From Alviniconcha marisindica (lineage: Eukaryota > Mollusca > Gastropoda > Provannidae), in contig JABMCL010003107.1 in NCBI GenBank assembly GCA_018857735.1, positions 265,001 through 329,000 of the forward strand: a stretch of 64,000 bases of DNA, given 5' to 3'. Every line of letters starts with the position of its first letter. Within the stretch, counting starts at the first letter, position 1. Positions 34,471 to 45,048 of the stretch are shown piece after piece. Both the position numbers and the translations under genes were made by a program. The notes below the pieces were generated by a model. That model ran no database searches. It was not told the origin of the DNA and saw only the letters and a program-made list of their open reading frames with translations.

Positions 34471-34913
34471 CGTCGACTGTAGGTATCACACCTCTAACTG
34501 ATCATCATGGTTGGAACAAGGAGACTGCGCCCTGTCCTGTGATTGCGCTTTCCAGTGTTTTTGGAGAGAGAAAATATGAAAAAGTTTGATTTATCAAAAG
34601 TGAAAATACCGACTGTAAAATGTGCATAAAACTAGTCGCCCCAAAATTTACACCACTCATTAATTGATTTTGCTTCCCCTCCGCAATACACAACTGCAGA
34701 ATCAAATCCGATCATCGAACTCCATAACACGGCCAAGGGTGGATAAGCAAGAGCACTGAGACAAATTGCTGTTGGTTACTGGACGTGCTGTGGTTCAACA
34801 GATTAGGCCACGATCACCCACATTTTCACATACGCACTATTCACCTGATCCTCTGGTTCGTCTTGCCATATGTCCTCCGCCAACACCAATCCCTTAATGT
34901 GGAGTATCTGTGT

Positions 34914-34949
<36 letters not shown>

Positions 34950-35058
34950 CGTACGCACGTACGCACGCATACACACCGCATGCGCATAGTTTGATAAATA
35001 ATTTACATTTTATCCAGAATGAATCGGCAATCTTAGTTTAATGTCACATTTCAGTCAC
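34471..35058. other. MAO intron, unique part
   Basis: Non-coding. Contains a (CA)n tract at 34913-34945 with a short CGTA-rich extension. No other feature. Confidence 0.5.
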
Positions 35059-35115
35059 ACCAGTGGATGAGACTAGACTCTGCTCCGTATCAATGTGAGC
35101 TAATGCATACACCAG
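35059..35115 (-). CDS. MAO: Monoamine oxidase, penultimate coding exon (short linker)
   Basis: Nineteen codons, LVYALAHIDTEQSLVSSTG, follow directly on AARE of the previous exon and align with the family's (I/V)LxAMGKIxxxDIW linker before the tail anchor. The acceptor is CACAGAG|CTG (AG at 35117-35116). The nearer CAG two bases upstream would give a stop in frame. The donor GGT|GTGACT (GT at 35058-35057) is weak but leaves phase 0, as the last exon requires. Together with that exon, the spacing between AARE and the LLEKIAPSV block is 29 residues, close to the 31 of vertebrate MAO. The pyrimidine tract upstream comes from the tail of the adjacent SINE (35131-35584). This is the least certain of the six exons. 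Confidence 0.58.
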
Positions 35116-35130
35116 CTCTGTGTAATAATT

Positions 35131-35584
35131 AAAAAAGTAAACATGGTGCTTAACGTCCACACAAACCATAAAGCTTATTAGGGACAGGGATAAAGAGAGG
35201 GACGGGGAGAAGGGGGGGGGCGGGGGTAGGGGGGGGGTAGGGGGGGGGGGGGGTAGGGGGGGGGGACCTGTAGGTAAGTAAGCAAGTTGGTGTTTTACGC
35301 CCAGTCAACCGGTACGGTTATATCAGGGCCGATGACCTATAGGTATAGGGGAAGAAGGAGATTATATGCCTGTCGCTATACTGTCACCATCAGAATGATT
35401 CCTGCATTAAGATGGGCAGCGATGAGAGCCATTTTAATGTTTCATGAATTGTGAAGGACAAAGTCACAAGATATTGTCCACAAACCACAACCTTTCTGAA
35501 CAGAAAGGACAGCCGAAGCGGAATCGAACCGAGGTCCTTCTGCTTACCAATCTAATGCCTTACCGCTAGGCCAAACCATCTCAC
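35131..35584 (-). mobile_element. tRNA-derived SINE, copy 2, in MAO intron
   Basis: Minus strand from 35584: GTGAGATGGTTTGGCCTAGC head, CCTCGGTTCGATTCCGC B-box region, body as in copy 1, then a GGTTGACTGGGCGTAAAACA block with a TTACTTACC tail. After a G/C-rich expanded stretch (35208-35268) comes a second 3' end, TGTGGACGTTAAGCACCATG TTTACTTTTTT. Two alternative SINE 3' ends thus lie in series. Same strand as MAO; its T-rich tail ends about 15 bp before the acceptor of exon 35115-35059. Confidence 0.85.
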
Positions 35585-35594
35585 TAGTAACAAA

Positions 35595-35665
35595 ATAACT
35601 GTCATAATAATAATCATCATCATCATCATAATATTAATAATAACAATAATAATAATAATAACGAT
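35595..35665. repeat. (ATA/ATC)n simple sequence
   Basis: Interrupted AAT and ATC triplets. Confidence 0.9.
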
Positions 35666-35739
35666 ACTGTGTACTACCTCACCAAAACGGCATGAACCAG
35701 CTCCCGAAATAGATCATGCAGCCTGCATGTTTCTTCCCT

Positions 35740-36094
35740 GTATAGCCATACACATTGTGTGTAAGGTACTGGCCACTCTTTCCCTAGCCTGTAATTTATG
35801 TATAGCCATACACTACACATTGTAAGGTACTGACCACTTTTTCCCAAGCCTGTACTTTATGTATAGCCATACACATTGTAAGGTACTGACCACTCTGTCC
35901 CCAGCCTGTACTTTATGGTATAGCCATACACATTGAGGGTAAGGTACTGACCACTCTGTCCCCAGCCTGTATTTCATGTATAGCCATACACATTGTAAGG
36001 TACTGACCTCTCTTTTCCCAGCCTGTGCTGCACATATAGCCATACAGATTGTAAGGTACTGACCTCTCTGGCCGCTCTTTCCCCAGCCTGTATG
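35740..36094 (-). repeat. Splice-donor minisatellite of MAO, 55-61-bp units
   Basis: On the minus strand the unit is CAGGCTGGGGAAAGAG, then GTCAGTACCTTACA, then ATGTGTATGGCTATACAT. Six units are present; the first is the end of the coding exon (36064-36175) plus its own 5' splice site. Four further units keep GTCAGT at the same place; the last has GCCAGT. The array is thus an amplified exon-intron junction. Confidence 0.9.
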
Positions 36095-36175
36095 GCCCCC
36101 TCCATGTAGCCTGTCCACTGACTCGCAGTCTCCGTGCCTGCGAAATGAACTCGGCCCAAAGGCTTCCGCAGTTCT
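36064..36175 (-). CDS. MAO: Monoamine oxidase exon with C-terminal FAD-binding signature
   Basis: The 112-nt exon starts with the last base of a codon and holds 37 codons, including [17 protein letters not shown] and [17 protein letters not shown]. FAGTExxxxWxGYMEGAxxAGxRAA is the hallmark of flavin amine oxidases; this segment packs around the FAD isoalloxazine and ribityl chain. Acceptor TTTTTCCCTGCAG (AG at 36177-36176). Donor GAG|GTCAGT (GT at 36063-36062). The 2+1 codon split (CA|A, Gln) matches the end of exon 36571-36474 exactly. The donor and the last 30 coding bases are repeated downstream in the intron (35740-36094), so alternative donors are available. Reading through the first would append [10 protein letters not shown] and further repeat residues. 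Confidence 0.93.
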
Positions 36176-36473
36176 CTGCAGGGAAAAATGTGCATTCTAT
36201 TCCCTTTTACCACTGAACACCGACTATCCTATTCTGTTAATGTCTACCTTTTCTTGTGTTGAAGTTACTGTTGTGTCACGATATTAAACGCTTCTCACTG
36301 CAGTAGCTTCAATGTTCACAAGACTTCTTTATGCTCACGCAGTACTTCTTCAGTTAGAGTGATACTGATAGTACTACAGTTAAAGCGATTGACACTTTTT
36401 TTGGTCTCGGTATTGATAAAATGATTGTAACATAACAGAATGACAGCTGCGTGCCAATCATGAAAGAACTCAC

Positions 36474-36571
36474 TGTCCAAAGGTGGTGAGAAATCCTGGG
36501 GGCATCATGACAGTGTAACAGCCACCCGACCACTCGTCCTCCGACCAGTTCTTTTCCTCGTAGTGTAGGGG
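36474..36571 (-). CDS. MAO: Monoamine oxidase exon with covalent-FAD cysteine
   Basis: The 98-nt exon, phase 0 at its start, encodes [32 protein letters not shown] and two bases (CA) of the next codon. The Cys of SGGCY carries the 8-alpha-S-cysteinyl FAD in monoamine oxidases. It separates MAO from polyamine oxidases and LSD1-type enzymes, which bind FAD non-covalently. The enzyme oxidatively deaminates biogenic amines, producing aldehyde, ammonia and hydrogen peroxide. Acceptor GTGAGGTCAG (AG at 36573-36572). Donor ACA|GTGAGT (GT at 36473-36472). Confidence 0.94.
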
Positions 36572-36639
36572 CTGACCTCACACAACACAAAGACGTTGCA
36601 AGGAAGCAGTGTCAGCCAGGACAATGTCAAGTTAACTTC

Positions 36640-36830
36640 TGTTTCACTCCAAGGAGGCATACACTAAGTCTCCAACCTCTATCACTTCAAGGAGGCATAC
36701 ACTAACTCTCCAACCTCTTTCACATCAAGGAGGCATACACTAACTCTCCAACCTCTATCACTTCAAGGAGGCATACACCAACATTCCAACCTCTTTCAGT
36801 TCAAAAAGGCATACACTAACTGCCTAATGC
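36640..36830. repeat. ~47-bp minisatellite, 4 units (MAO intron)
   Basis: Units of CAAGGAGGCATACACTAACT plus CTCCAACCTCTATCACTT. Confidence 0.9.
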
Positions 36831-36854
36831 TATTTTGTTATCAAAACAAATAAT

Positions 36855-37082
36855 ACATCTCAGTTTGACTAAAATACAACGTGGCACCATTGCACTGTAC
36901 TAGTCGCCAGTTTGACTAAAATACAACGTGGCACCCGTGCACTGTACTAGTCGCCAGTTTGACTAAAATACAACGTGGCACCCGTGTACTGTACTAGTCG
37001 CCAGTTTGACTAAAATAAAACGTGGCACCCGTGTACTGTACTACTCGCCAGTTTGACTAAAATAAAACGTGGCACCCGTTCG
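36855..37082. repeat. ~46-bp minisatellite, 5 units (MAO intron)
   Basis: Units of CAGTTTGACTAAAATACAAC then GTGGCACCCGTGTACTGTAC and TAGTCGC. Confidence 0.93.
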
Positions 37083-38085
37083 CATGCCTACGTTTGTGGT
37101 CGAAAAAGATGTCAGACAATAGGCCGTTTGCCACGGTGCTATTTTTAAATCGTTTTGGTGTTACTTCCCCTGATTTCGGGGAAGACGTCCATGCCCGACA
37201 CAGCAGACAGTGTTGTGACCAAACTCCAAGCACTGGTTTACGACATTCTTCGTTCATGTGCCGGAAAGCGATGCTCGGAGTGTGTGTTGTGACATGTCAT
37301 GTTGTTTGTTTTTTTAAGCCTTAAGCGATTTCTTTGAAAACGAGGAATTAGGGTTGAGGAAGCAATGTTTAGTCAGGTTATCTACCTGTGTGAACGATAT
37401 TTCAATTGAACTCAAGGCAGTCAGGCATGCATATAGCTGAAGAAGCCAAAGACAAAAAAAGAAGGAAATTATGGTGGCCAACGTAAAGACTTGTGACCTA
37501 TTACTTAATAATAGTGCCAGAGGGCCAGTTGTGGTAAATCACGGATAAGAAGAAAAAAAAGATGGAAAAGAAAGAAACAAGCCGCAATTACATCACACAA
37601 GAATAGGCCTACCCTGGAAAAGGGGAAAACCCTGCACATTGATCACAGCAATGGTAGCCACCTGATGAGATTCAACCACTGATTCCTCACCGAGGTGTCA
37701 CGAAAAGAACCGAACAGTTTATCTTAAGTCAGATCAAAACTGAAGTTAACCGTGAAGACATATTGCTTGGTTAAAAAAGGAAACAGCCAATCCTTTGATA
37801 CAGTAATCTGATTTATTAATCATATAATAGTAACATTATTATATATGTGTGCATATGTTGAAATAGAACACCCCATTAGAATTATGCATAAATTGATTTT
37901 TTTTCCATTGTGGACTTAATTTCAGGAGGTTAAAATAAAAGCGGAGAAATCGGATGAGCGTCATAGACAACACTGTATGAACAAAACAGTGCACTCATGC
38001 GCTATTATTTTATATACATGTCAAGAGACACTGTATACAGTTTTCTCTTAATACTGTTGCTGTCAGTAACAAAACACACACGCAC
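37083..38085. other. MAO intron, unclassified
   Basis: Contains an inverted copy (about 37210-37287) of the short dispersed repeat at 22150-22230. No exon recognised. Confidence 0.4.
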
Positions 38086-38697
38086 GCCAAAGAGACCAGT
38101 CATCAGCTTGTTGTACCACCCGTCCACCAACTGGGTACGCAAAATCATCCAATCAAATTGGAGTCTTTTGCAATCACGCGCCGAATTAGCAGCGATCTTC
38201 AGTCAGCCACCACTGATCGCATACAAACGCGACACTAACATCCGTGACATGCTAGTGCGATCTAAACTGCGTCAACCAGCCACAAGAACACCATGGACCA
38301 CTCCATGCAATCAAGCAAAATGTGGAACATGTCCTTTCATTTGCACCAACACCAGCGTTACTGGCCTTAAGTCCCAGATGAACATCACGAAGCAGTTCAA
38401 CTGCCTGACATACAACATTGTATACGTCATTCATTGTACCAAATGCGCTCAACTCTACATCGGCGAAACTGGACGTACCCTTGACACCCGCTTCAAAGAA
38501 CACCTTGCGCACATTGAACACCGGAGTGACAAACCTGTTGCCAATCATTTTAACCAAACTGGCCATACCATCCACAACTTTCGCGTAAAAGGCCTGTGGT
38601 TTCTATTTACAGTGTGAATGACAGAAAAGACATGAAATCACACTTGACTGATAAACTCGGCAGCAGGAAACCGGGCGGAAGGAATGAAAGACAAAAA
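38086..38697 (+). mobile_element. Penelope-like element 3' part (linker and GIY-YIG endonuclease)
   Basis: The plus-strand frame that stays open to 38617 reads RPVISLLYHPSTNWVRKI, SQPPLIAYKRDTNIRDMLV and NQAKCGTCPFICTN (CxxxxCxxC, the linker zinc-binding motif). Then come YNIVYVIHCTKCAQLYIGE and TGRTLDTRFKEHLAHIEHRS with the GIY-YIG core residues (IVY, YIG, Arg, Glu-His) and DKPVANHFNQTGH. After a +1 shift near 38600 the ending NDRKDMKSHLTDKLGSRKPG continues to about 38695. Penelope-like elements combine a telomerase-related RT with this nuclease, which nicks target DNA. The RT lies upstream in such elements but is not present here. Opposite strand to MAO, inside its intron. Confidence 0.9.
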
Positions 38698-39862
38698 CCC
38701 TTTTTTGGGCTGTCATTTGGGCTAGTGTCTATTTCGACCCAAAGTGGCTTTAATTTGAGTTGTTTTGGGATTTATTTTTAATATTTTTTTAAATACTTTC
38801 TTCCCTCCCACTCCTTCAGATGCCTTTACTGTAGCTCACCATAGTACTACATTAATACGTATATACGCATGTACGATTGTATGTGTGCGTCTCTCTCTCT
38901 CTCTCTTTGTTTTGTTTGTTTGTTTTGTTTTTTGTTTTTTCCTGTTTTCATCAAGATTAATATTATATTGTTTGCACCTCTTCCGACTAATGGTTTTCCC
39001 CCGGGTACTCCGGTTTTCCCATTCATCCCCTGAGATATTTGGAACTGGAAGCCTTCTTCCTTTTACAAGGTCGGATCCGAACAAGCTGTAAAAACTCAAC
39101 CAAAACTAGATCAGTCTTTTTCTTTCATTTTTTATCGTTTTTGGCCGTTTATCTGTTGTTTAAGTGTCGTTTTGTTGCTTGATAAAGGGGATTTCCCCTT
39201 TTTCCGGGGCCGGTTAAAATAAGTAAGTGGTTTTTTTTTAACCTTTTTTTGTTTGGATCTTGTTTTTGGGAAAGCTAGCAGTTTATTCTGTTTCAATTTT
39301 TTTTTTTTTATTTTTTTTTTTTAGTTTAATTTTATTTTAATTTTTGGGGTGTGTGTTTCTAAAGCCAAAATAGGGGTGCCCCCAGTGGGGAAAAATGAAC
39401 ATAAATTGATTTATGTTACCAAAATTCAATTGAGATCGTACAAGAACCGCTTCATGTAAATGAAAATGATTTGTACTATAATAATATATGGAAAAGCAGT
39501 CAACTTTTTTTCATAATGTAAAGATAATGGTGTTTAGAAAATGAGTCAAACACTGAACTGAAACTTCTACCTTTTTTTTCTTTTCTTTTTTTATAGTGTA
39601 AATGATTAACGGTAAACAAAATGGACTGTGTGTGAACAAAAAATATTGAAAAAAATGTTTTTGGGGGAAGGTTAAACTGCTTTTGTTCCAGACCCACACA
39701 CAACACAAACACCACACACACACACACACACACACAACACACACAACAACCAACCAAAATACACACACACAGAAAGAATGATTACACTGTATTAGAATAT
39801 GTGTAAAACCCGGCCTTACTGCAGAGGATGTACTTGGAAAAAAAAAAAAAATTAAGGGGAGG

Positions 39863-39893
<31 letters not shown>

Positions 39894-42110
39894 GGGAAAA
39901 GGGGAGAGAGAGAGAGAGAGAGGGGGAGAGAGAGAGTAAAATTTTAAAGCTCCTGTTCGAGGCATGACACCCGATCAGGGCTTCTTTCTAAAAGGTTTGA
40001 ATGGGAAATGCAGCTCAGTAGTTACCCTGTGGGCATCCAGCAAAACGGCCTCTTAACAGACAAGTCCAAGGTTTGGGGTGTTTTTTGACACGATTTCCGT
40101 TAAAGTTCGCTGAAAACAATGATATAAGTGAAATTGTGATTGGTCATAAATAGGGGAAAAAAAGGCCATTTTCTTGTACCAAAACGTCCCATGACCTGAA
40201 AATCATGTGCAATATGCGCACTACGTCACTTGGGGGACCAAAAATGGAAGTAGCCACAGGGTAACCGACGGGGGAAAAAATTCCAGTTCGAATCCCCAAG
40301 GATGAAGTCCGACGCCATTGTCAGTAGTGGGCCTTTGTTTATTTCCCCTTGTTTTTCACTTTCTCGAACCTTTTTTGGGTGCGTGGCTTTTTGTTTTTCG
40401 TTTTTTTACTCAGCTTTCACAAAGGCTAACCTCATCAGGGGCCTCCTTTTATTGGGTTTTATTTTTTTTCCCAATATATCCTTGTTTGTTTCCTCATATG
40501 TAAAAATGAACAATTTTTGTTCGTTCTAGTTCAATAACTAGCGATTTCGGGGCCTTTTGGGGGGGTTTTGGGGGTTGGGCTATTTACCGGTTCTTGCCAT
40601 TCACTGTTTTTTCCCCTTTTGGCTTGCCCTTTTGTTTCTGGGGTTTATATCGTTCATTTCATGTAGAGTAAAAGGGGGAGTTGAAGTTTAACGGGGCTCT
40701 CATTCTTTCTTTTTGGGGGTATTCTAAAGCGTCTGTTGCCCTGCCGTGTGTTGAAAACGCTAAGAGGTTGGGATCGTGTAAAAGGTTACTTATCCACCCT
40801 TTTGTCCCGTTTCGCTGAATTACTTGCCCCCTTTTTCTTTTAAAAATTTTTTTGTTGTTTTTTTCCCCCTTTTTTCCCCTTCTTTTTTGCGTTTTTTTAT
40901 CTTTTTTATTTTTGGGTTTTTGGCCATTTCGTCCCCCTTGGGCTTCCCTGATTAGGGAGCCATTTTGTATTTCTCTTGTGTCTGCATTTTTTTAATCCCA
41001 TCTTTGTATCGGTAGTCCTGTTTAGCGTTTTGCTTTTTCATCTGCGGGGCCTTTGTTTTTTCTAGAGGGAACCCGGGGTTTAGTGGGGGGTTATTTTAGA
41101 GTTAGTTATGGTTATTTTTGGGCTTTCCATCTGTTTGTCTTGCACAGTTATTTTTGTCTTGCTCTTATGATGTAGTTTCCCCCCTTTGTTGAGCAGTAGT
41201 CTGTTAGACTGTTGTGTTTGATTTTGTTTTTTTGTGTGTTTTTTTTTTCTCCATATCTTGGGTATATGGGGGGGTTTGGGTGGTTTAAAAGCTGTTTTTT
41301 TTCTTTCATTTGGTGTCACTGTTTGCTTGCCTGATTTGGGCAGCCATTTTCGTTTTCCCCAGCATTTGTGGTCTGGTCGTTTTTCTTTGCCACAGGCATT
41401 TGTGGTCTGTTCTTTTTTCTTTGCACAGGTTTTTAAGTTCTTTCTTTCCGGCCTTTTGGGAGGCATTCGTCTTAGTTTTTGTCTTTGCTTTGTTTGCGCT
41501 TGTTTCAGGGTATCAGTGTATCTCTCAAATTTTGGTATCATGCTGGCGCTTGCTGCTCGAGTTCATCCTCGGAGATTCGAACTGGAATTTTTTAAATCGG
41601 TTACCCCCTTTGGGCAGCCCCACAAATTCCGCTATGAAAAAACCCCAAATTTCCCCCTAAGTTTGAAATCGCCTCAGGAAGGCTCCTACACAAATGGGCG
41701 TGACTGAGGCGCAGATCAAGTCAGCTCGTTTGAATTGAAAAATTTTACCCCTTTTTGCCTCAAGCGGGTCGATTCCCCCGGAAAATCGTGCATAGTTCTG
41801 CTTTGGGTTGCTTGTGAGTTGTTAAAGTTTCGCAACACAGTAGGGCCGGCATGGTTAGAGCTTTTTTCGACACACGCCCCTTAAAAAACAATCTAAGATG
41901 GCACCCCACTGACTCCCCAGACCGTCACTTCTGAAAGTCACGTGACGATGGGGTACCCGAGACGATCTCGGCCCGCCTGAAAATAAAATCGTAAAAAACC
42001 CATAAAAATTTTCTCTCCATTTTTTTTTTTTTCATTAAAACTCAAAAATAGTGACTCTTTGTTAACAATTCGATGGGCATTTTTATCTTAAAAAAACCTT
42101 GGACTTTTCC
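38698..42110. other. Homopolymer-rich, T/G-biased stretch
   Basis: Dense runs of T, G, C and A of four to ten bases make this 3.4 kb unlike the rest of the window. It includes GA tracts (39858-39935) and CA tracts (39715-39770). No exon recognised. Part (39119-39200) matches 49077-49165, where the runs are shorter. A possible 245-bp MITE with inverted ends GTTACCCTGTGG (40022) and CCACAGGGTAAC (40254) lies inside. Confidence 0.5.
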
Positions 42111-42843
42111 TTTAATGCCCTTTACTCATTTTTGGGATACGCCCTATGTACAACGCTGCTGACCATCCCGACACTCAGTCGAAGTACAAACTACGCGTCT
42201 CTGCCCGAGGGCGAACCCCAAAGGGCAAGGTCGCGGCTCCGTGGCAAACGGCCTACTGGAATCCTGCAAACTACTGAAAAACAGGCATCTGCGTTTGTTT
42301 TTGAAAGCTCTTCACGTAGGAAATCAAAGTCCATGTGTTTGCCATAAGGCCAGAGTCTGTTTTGGCCACAACTGGCCATATTGGAGTCAGCCAACCTTCT
42401 ACTGTAGACTATGAGCCCTGTGTTTAGGTTTTTGGGGTAGGGTTGCTTCAGTGAAGGCACTGAACGCTATCAAACATACAAAATGTGATAAGTTATGAAA
42501 GATAATGCATTTGTCTACACAACAAAGTCAGTGTCAGCAATGTAGCTTGACTCATGATGCCACACAAACACCCTACTTTTGTAAGATGTTAAATGCGTAA
42601 CACAGCGTTCGGAGTAGGGCGACTACATTAATATGTGTAGTGTGCAGATTACTAAAGAGTGTCATTTTGTCAGTGTCTAATATCGTTGGATCTGTTTCTA
42701 AAGTCTTCTCTTGTACTTCTGGTTCAGTTGTTGCACATGACACGTACGCAACGTTTTCCTTGAACTCCTCAGGTACTCATGTATTAAAAACAAACTATGT
42801 CGCTTCCAGTCTCATAACAGTTTTGACATGAAAGCCAACTTAC
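42111..42843. other. MAO intron, unclassified
   Basis: An 89-codon minus-strand ORF (42191-42460) looks protein-like (for example GKHMDFDFLREELSK) but has no recognised family and no MAO homology. Confidence 0.3.
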
Positions 42844-42955
42844 AGACAAGCCCTGCTGGGACTGAAACACTCTGGCATAGAGACGGCTGATACGTTGTTT
42901 TCTCTCTTCCTTTGTCAAGGCTGCACTCGCACGAGCCACGTCAGACAGTATGAAT
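42844..42955 (-). CDS. MAO: Monoamine oxidase exon (substrate-domain helices)
   Basis: The 112-nt exon starts with one base completing a Gly codon (GG|A) and encodes FILSDVARASAALTKEERK, QRISRLYARVFQSQQGLS. It aligns with the family segment GFILxxxARxLxxLTxEERxxxLCxLYAxVLGS that precedes HYEEKNW. The acceptor is CTATATCCGCAG (AG at 42957-42956); the donor is TCT|GTAAGT (GT at 42843-42842), close to consensus. It ends in phase 0, as exon 36571-36474 requires. The intron that follows is 6.3 kb and holds the Penelope-like fragment. Confidence 0.88.
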
Positions 42956-43019
42956 CTGCGGATATAGTGTTAGAAACTTGACATAGTAGCAAAATGAGAA
43001 TTTGCATAACAGAGAATTT

Positions 43020-43390
43020 GAAATCTGTTTTGAGAGGTGAACACTTTAAATGTCCACGTTTCAGTATATGTACATTTATACATATATACACTTGAAATGA
43101 CCACAGTTTCAGCGTAGGCCTAAAGAACATCATGTTCATCCCATCTGTTTTAAGAAGTGAAAACTTTAAATGTCCACAGTTTCTGTATGAAGAACGCCAT
43201 GTAATCCCATCTATTTTGAGAAGTGGACACTTCGAATGTTCACAGTTTCAGTATAAAGAACATCATGTACAGTCATCATCTTCATCTGTTTTGAGAGGTG
43301 AAAAGATCAAATGGCCACAGTTTCTGTAAATCGTTTTGAGAAGTGAACACTTCAAATGTCCAATTTTAGTGTAAGGAACACCATCGCCAC
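43020..43390. repeat. ~60-65-bp degenerate tandem repeat, 5 units (MAO intron)
   Basis: Units begin CATCTGTTTTGAGAGGTGAA, then CACTTTAAATGTCCACAGTT and TCAGTATAAAGAACATCATG. Confidence 0.85.
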
Positions 43391-43419
43391 CATTAAGCTA
43401 CCCCCATACCACCCACCTT

Positions 43420-43580
43420 TTTAACGCCCACGTATCCTTTTCTCTTTCCAGATTAGAGTGACCGAGATATAAGCTATTCTCTCTCCCCACCCCCCGCCCC
43501 AGCCACAGTTTTTTTCTTTTTCTTTTTTTAACCACCACGTATCCTTTCTTTCCTTTTTAGATCAGAGTGGCCGCTCTAAA
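43420..43580. repeat. Short direct duplication
   Basis: CCCACGTATCCTTTTCTCTT...AGATTAGAGTGACCG (43428-43466) recurs at 43533-43575 as CCACGTATCCTTTCTTTCCT...AGATCAGAGTGGCCG. Confidence 0.7.
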
Positions 43581-43739
43581 CAGGCCGCCCCCATCCCCCT
43601 CCCCCTATCGACGAACAAAAATAGGTACGACCCTCACCCGTACAGTGGGGGTGGTGGTGAAGTGTCCAACGCAGGCACGGACGGAGGGACTGAGTTGAAG
43701 CATAGGAGAGACGAAATAGTCCCCACCTCCCTCCCACAG

Positions 43740-43741
<2 letters not shown>

Positions 43742-43770
<29 letters not shown>

Positions 43771-43795
43771 ACAACAACAACAACAACAACAACAA

Positions 43796-43851
<56 letters not shown>

Positions 43852-43886
43852 GAATGTCGCGTGGCAGAACCCGCATTTCTTTTGTT

Positions 43887-43918
<32 letters not shown>

Positions 43919-44092
43919 TGGAATGTTCCGTGGCAGAACCCGCATTTCTTTTGTTATGTACACACACACACACACACACACACACTGGAATGTTGCGTGG
44001 CAGAACCCGCATTTCCTTTGTTATGCACACACACACACACACACTGGAATGTTGCGTGGCAGAACGCGTATTTCCTTTGTTATGTACACCTT
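43742..44092. repeat. Compound (CA)n array with a 40-bp unique insert, 4 units
   Basis: CA and CAA tracts separated four times by CTGGAATGTTGCGTGGCAGA plus ACCCGCATTTCTTTTGTTAT. ORFs on both strands are artefacts. Confidence 0.93.
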
Positions 44093-44314
44093 GCAGAGGA
44101 CGCTCGCAGGGGACTGGTCTTCATTGGCAACGTCAGTCCCCATTCGTGCTATGAGCGAGGCACCGTTTGCATATAATTATAGTCGCCACACCGTAAATGG
44201 CCATTCCTTAGAGCATGGGAACTGTAGGCTTTACGCGGCGTCCACGGGTAGGAAGCCTGTGGGAGTTACAGGAGAGATAAGCTAAATGGCACGTTTTACA
44301 GTAAAGCGACGTAC

Positions 44315-44411
44315 CCCATTAGAGCCGGGTGTGATCCATCGTGCTGAACGTGATCAAGGGTGTTGCTCACCAGTCCTCCCTCATCAAAGATACACGTCGT
44401 GCCACACATTC
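44315..44411 (-). CDS. MAO: Monoamine oxidase exon (upstream-most in window)
   Basis: The 97-nt exon begins with two bases of a codon (GA), then MCGTTCIFDEGGLVSNTLD, HVQHDGSHPALM and GG. It aligns with the family's YCGTMIIDxEEAPVAxTLDD...xxAIMG segment. The acceptor TTTTTCTCAG (AG at 44413-44412) is itself the first unit of the 44399-44915 array. The donor is ATGGG|GTACGT (GT at 44314-44313). The GG|A Gly split matches exon 42955-42844. Residues of the amine-binding half of the protein and the N-terminal GxGxxG FAD domain are encoded further upstream, beyond what I could find. Confidence 0.86.
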
Positions 44412-44915
44412 CTGAGAAAAATCACACGTACAAGTCGGGCGACACAATCCTGAGAGCAGTTACAGGTACAAGTCTTGCCACACAGTCCTGAGAAAATTCA
44501 CATGTACGAGTCGATCCACACAGTCCTGAGAGCAGTCACATATACAAGTCGTACCACACAGTCCTGAGAGCAGTCACATATACAAGTCGTACCACACAGT
44601 CCCGAGAGCAGTCACAGGTACAGGTCGTGCCACACAGTCCCGAGAGCAGTCACAGGTACAGGTCGTGCCACACAGTCCTGAGAGCAGTCACATGTACAGG
44701 TCGTGCCACAAAATCCTGAGAACAGTCGCATGTACAAGTTGTGCCACACAATCCTGACGGCAGTCACAGGTACAAGTCGTGCCAAACAATCCTGACAGCA
44801 GTCACAAGTACAAGTTGTGCCACACATTCCTGGGAAAAATCACATGTGCAAGTCGTGCCACACAATCCTGAGAAGAATCACATGTACACGTCGAGCCACA
44901 CACACCTGAGAAGCA
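44399..44915 (-). repeat. Splice-acceptor minisatellite of MAO, 38-bp units, ~13-14 copies
   Basis: On the minus strand each unit reads GTACCTGTGACTGCTCTCAG then GACTGTGTGGCACGACTT. The last unit is the real intron-exon junction, TTTTCTCAG|GAATGTGTGG, at 44411. Nearly all units keep the CAG at the junction position, so the intron end carries a row of decoy 3' splice sites plus about 17 bases of exon. Confidence 0.93.
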
Positions 44916-44916
44916 G

Positions 44917-45048
<132 letters not shown>

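Noticed and set aside
40022..40265. 245-bp MITE with 12-bp inverted ends
   Set aside because: Inverted ends are short, no target duplication is clear, and the sequence quality of the region is doubtful.
42191..42460. 89-codon minus-strand ORF as a MAO exon
   Set aside because: No MAO motif, no fitting splice phase; it lies in the intron between exons that already join in phase.
44399..44915. CRISPR-like or promoter-like 38-bp array
   Set aside because: Units are head to tail without spacers; the unit is explained as an amplified splice acceptor.
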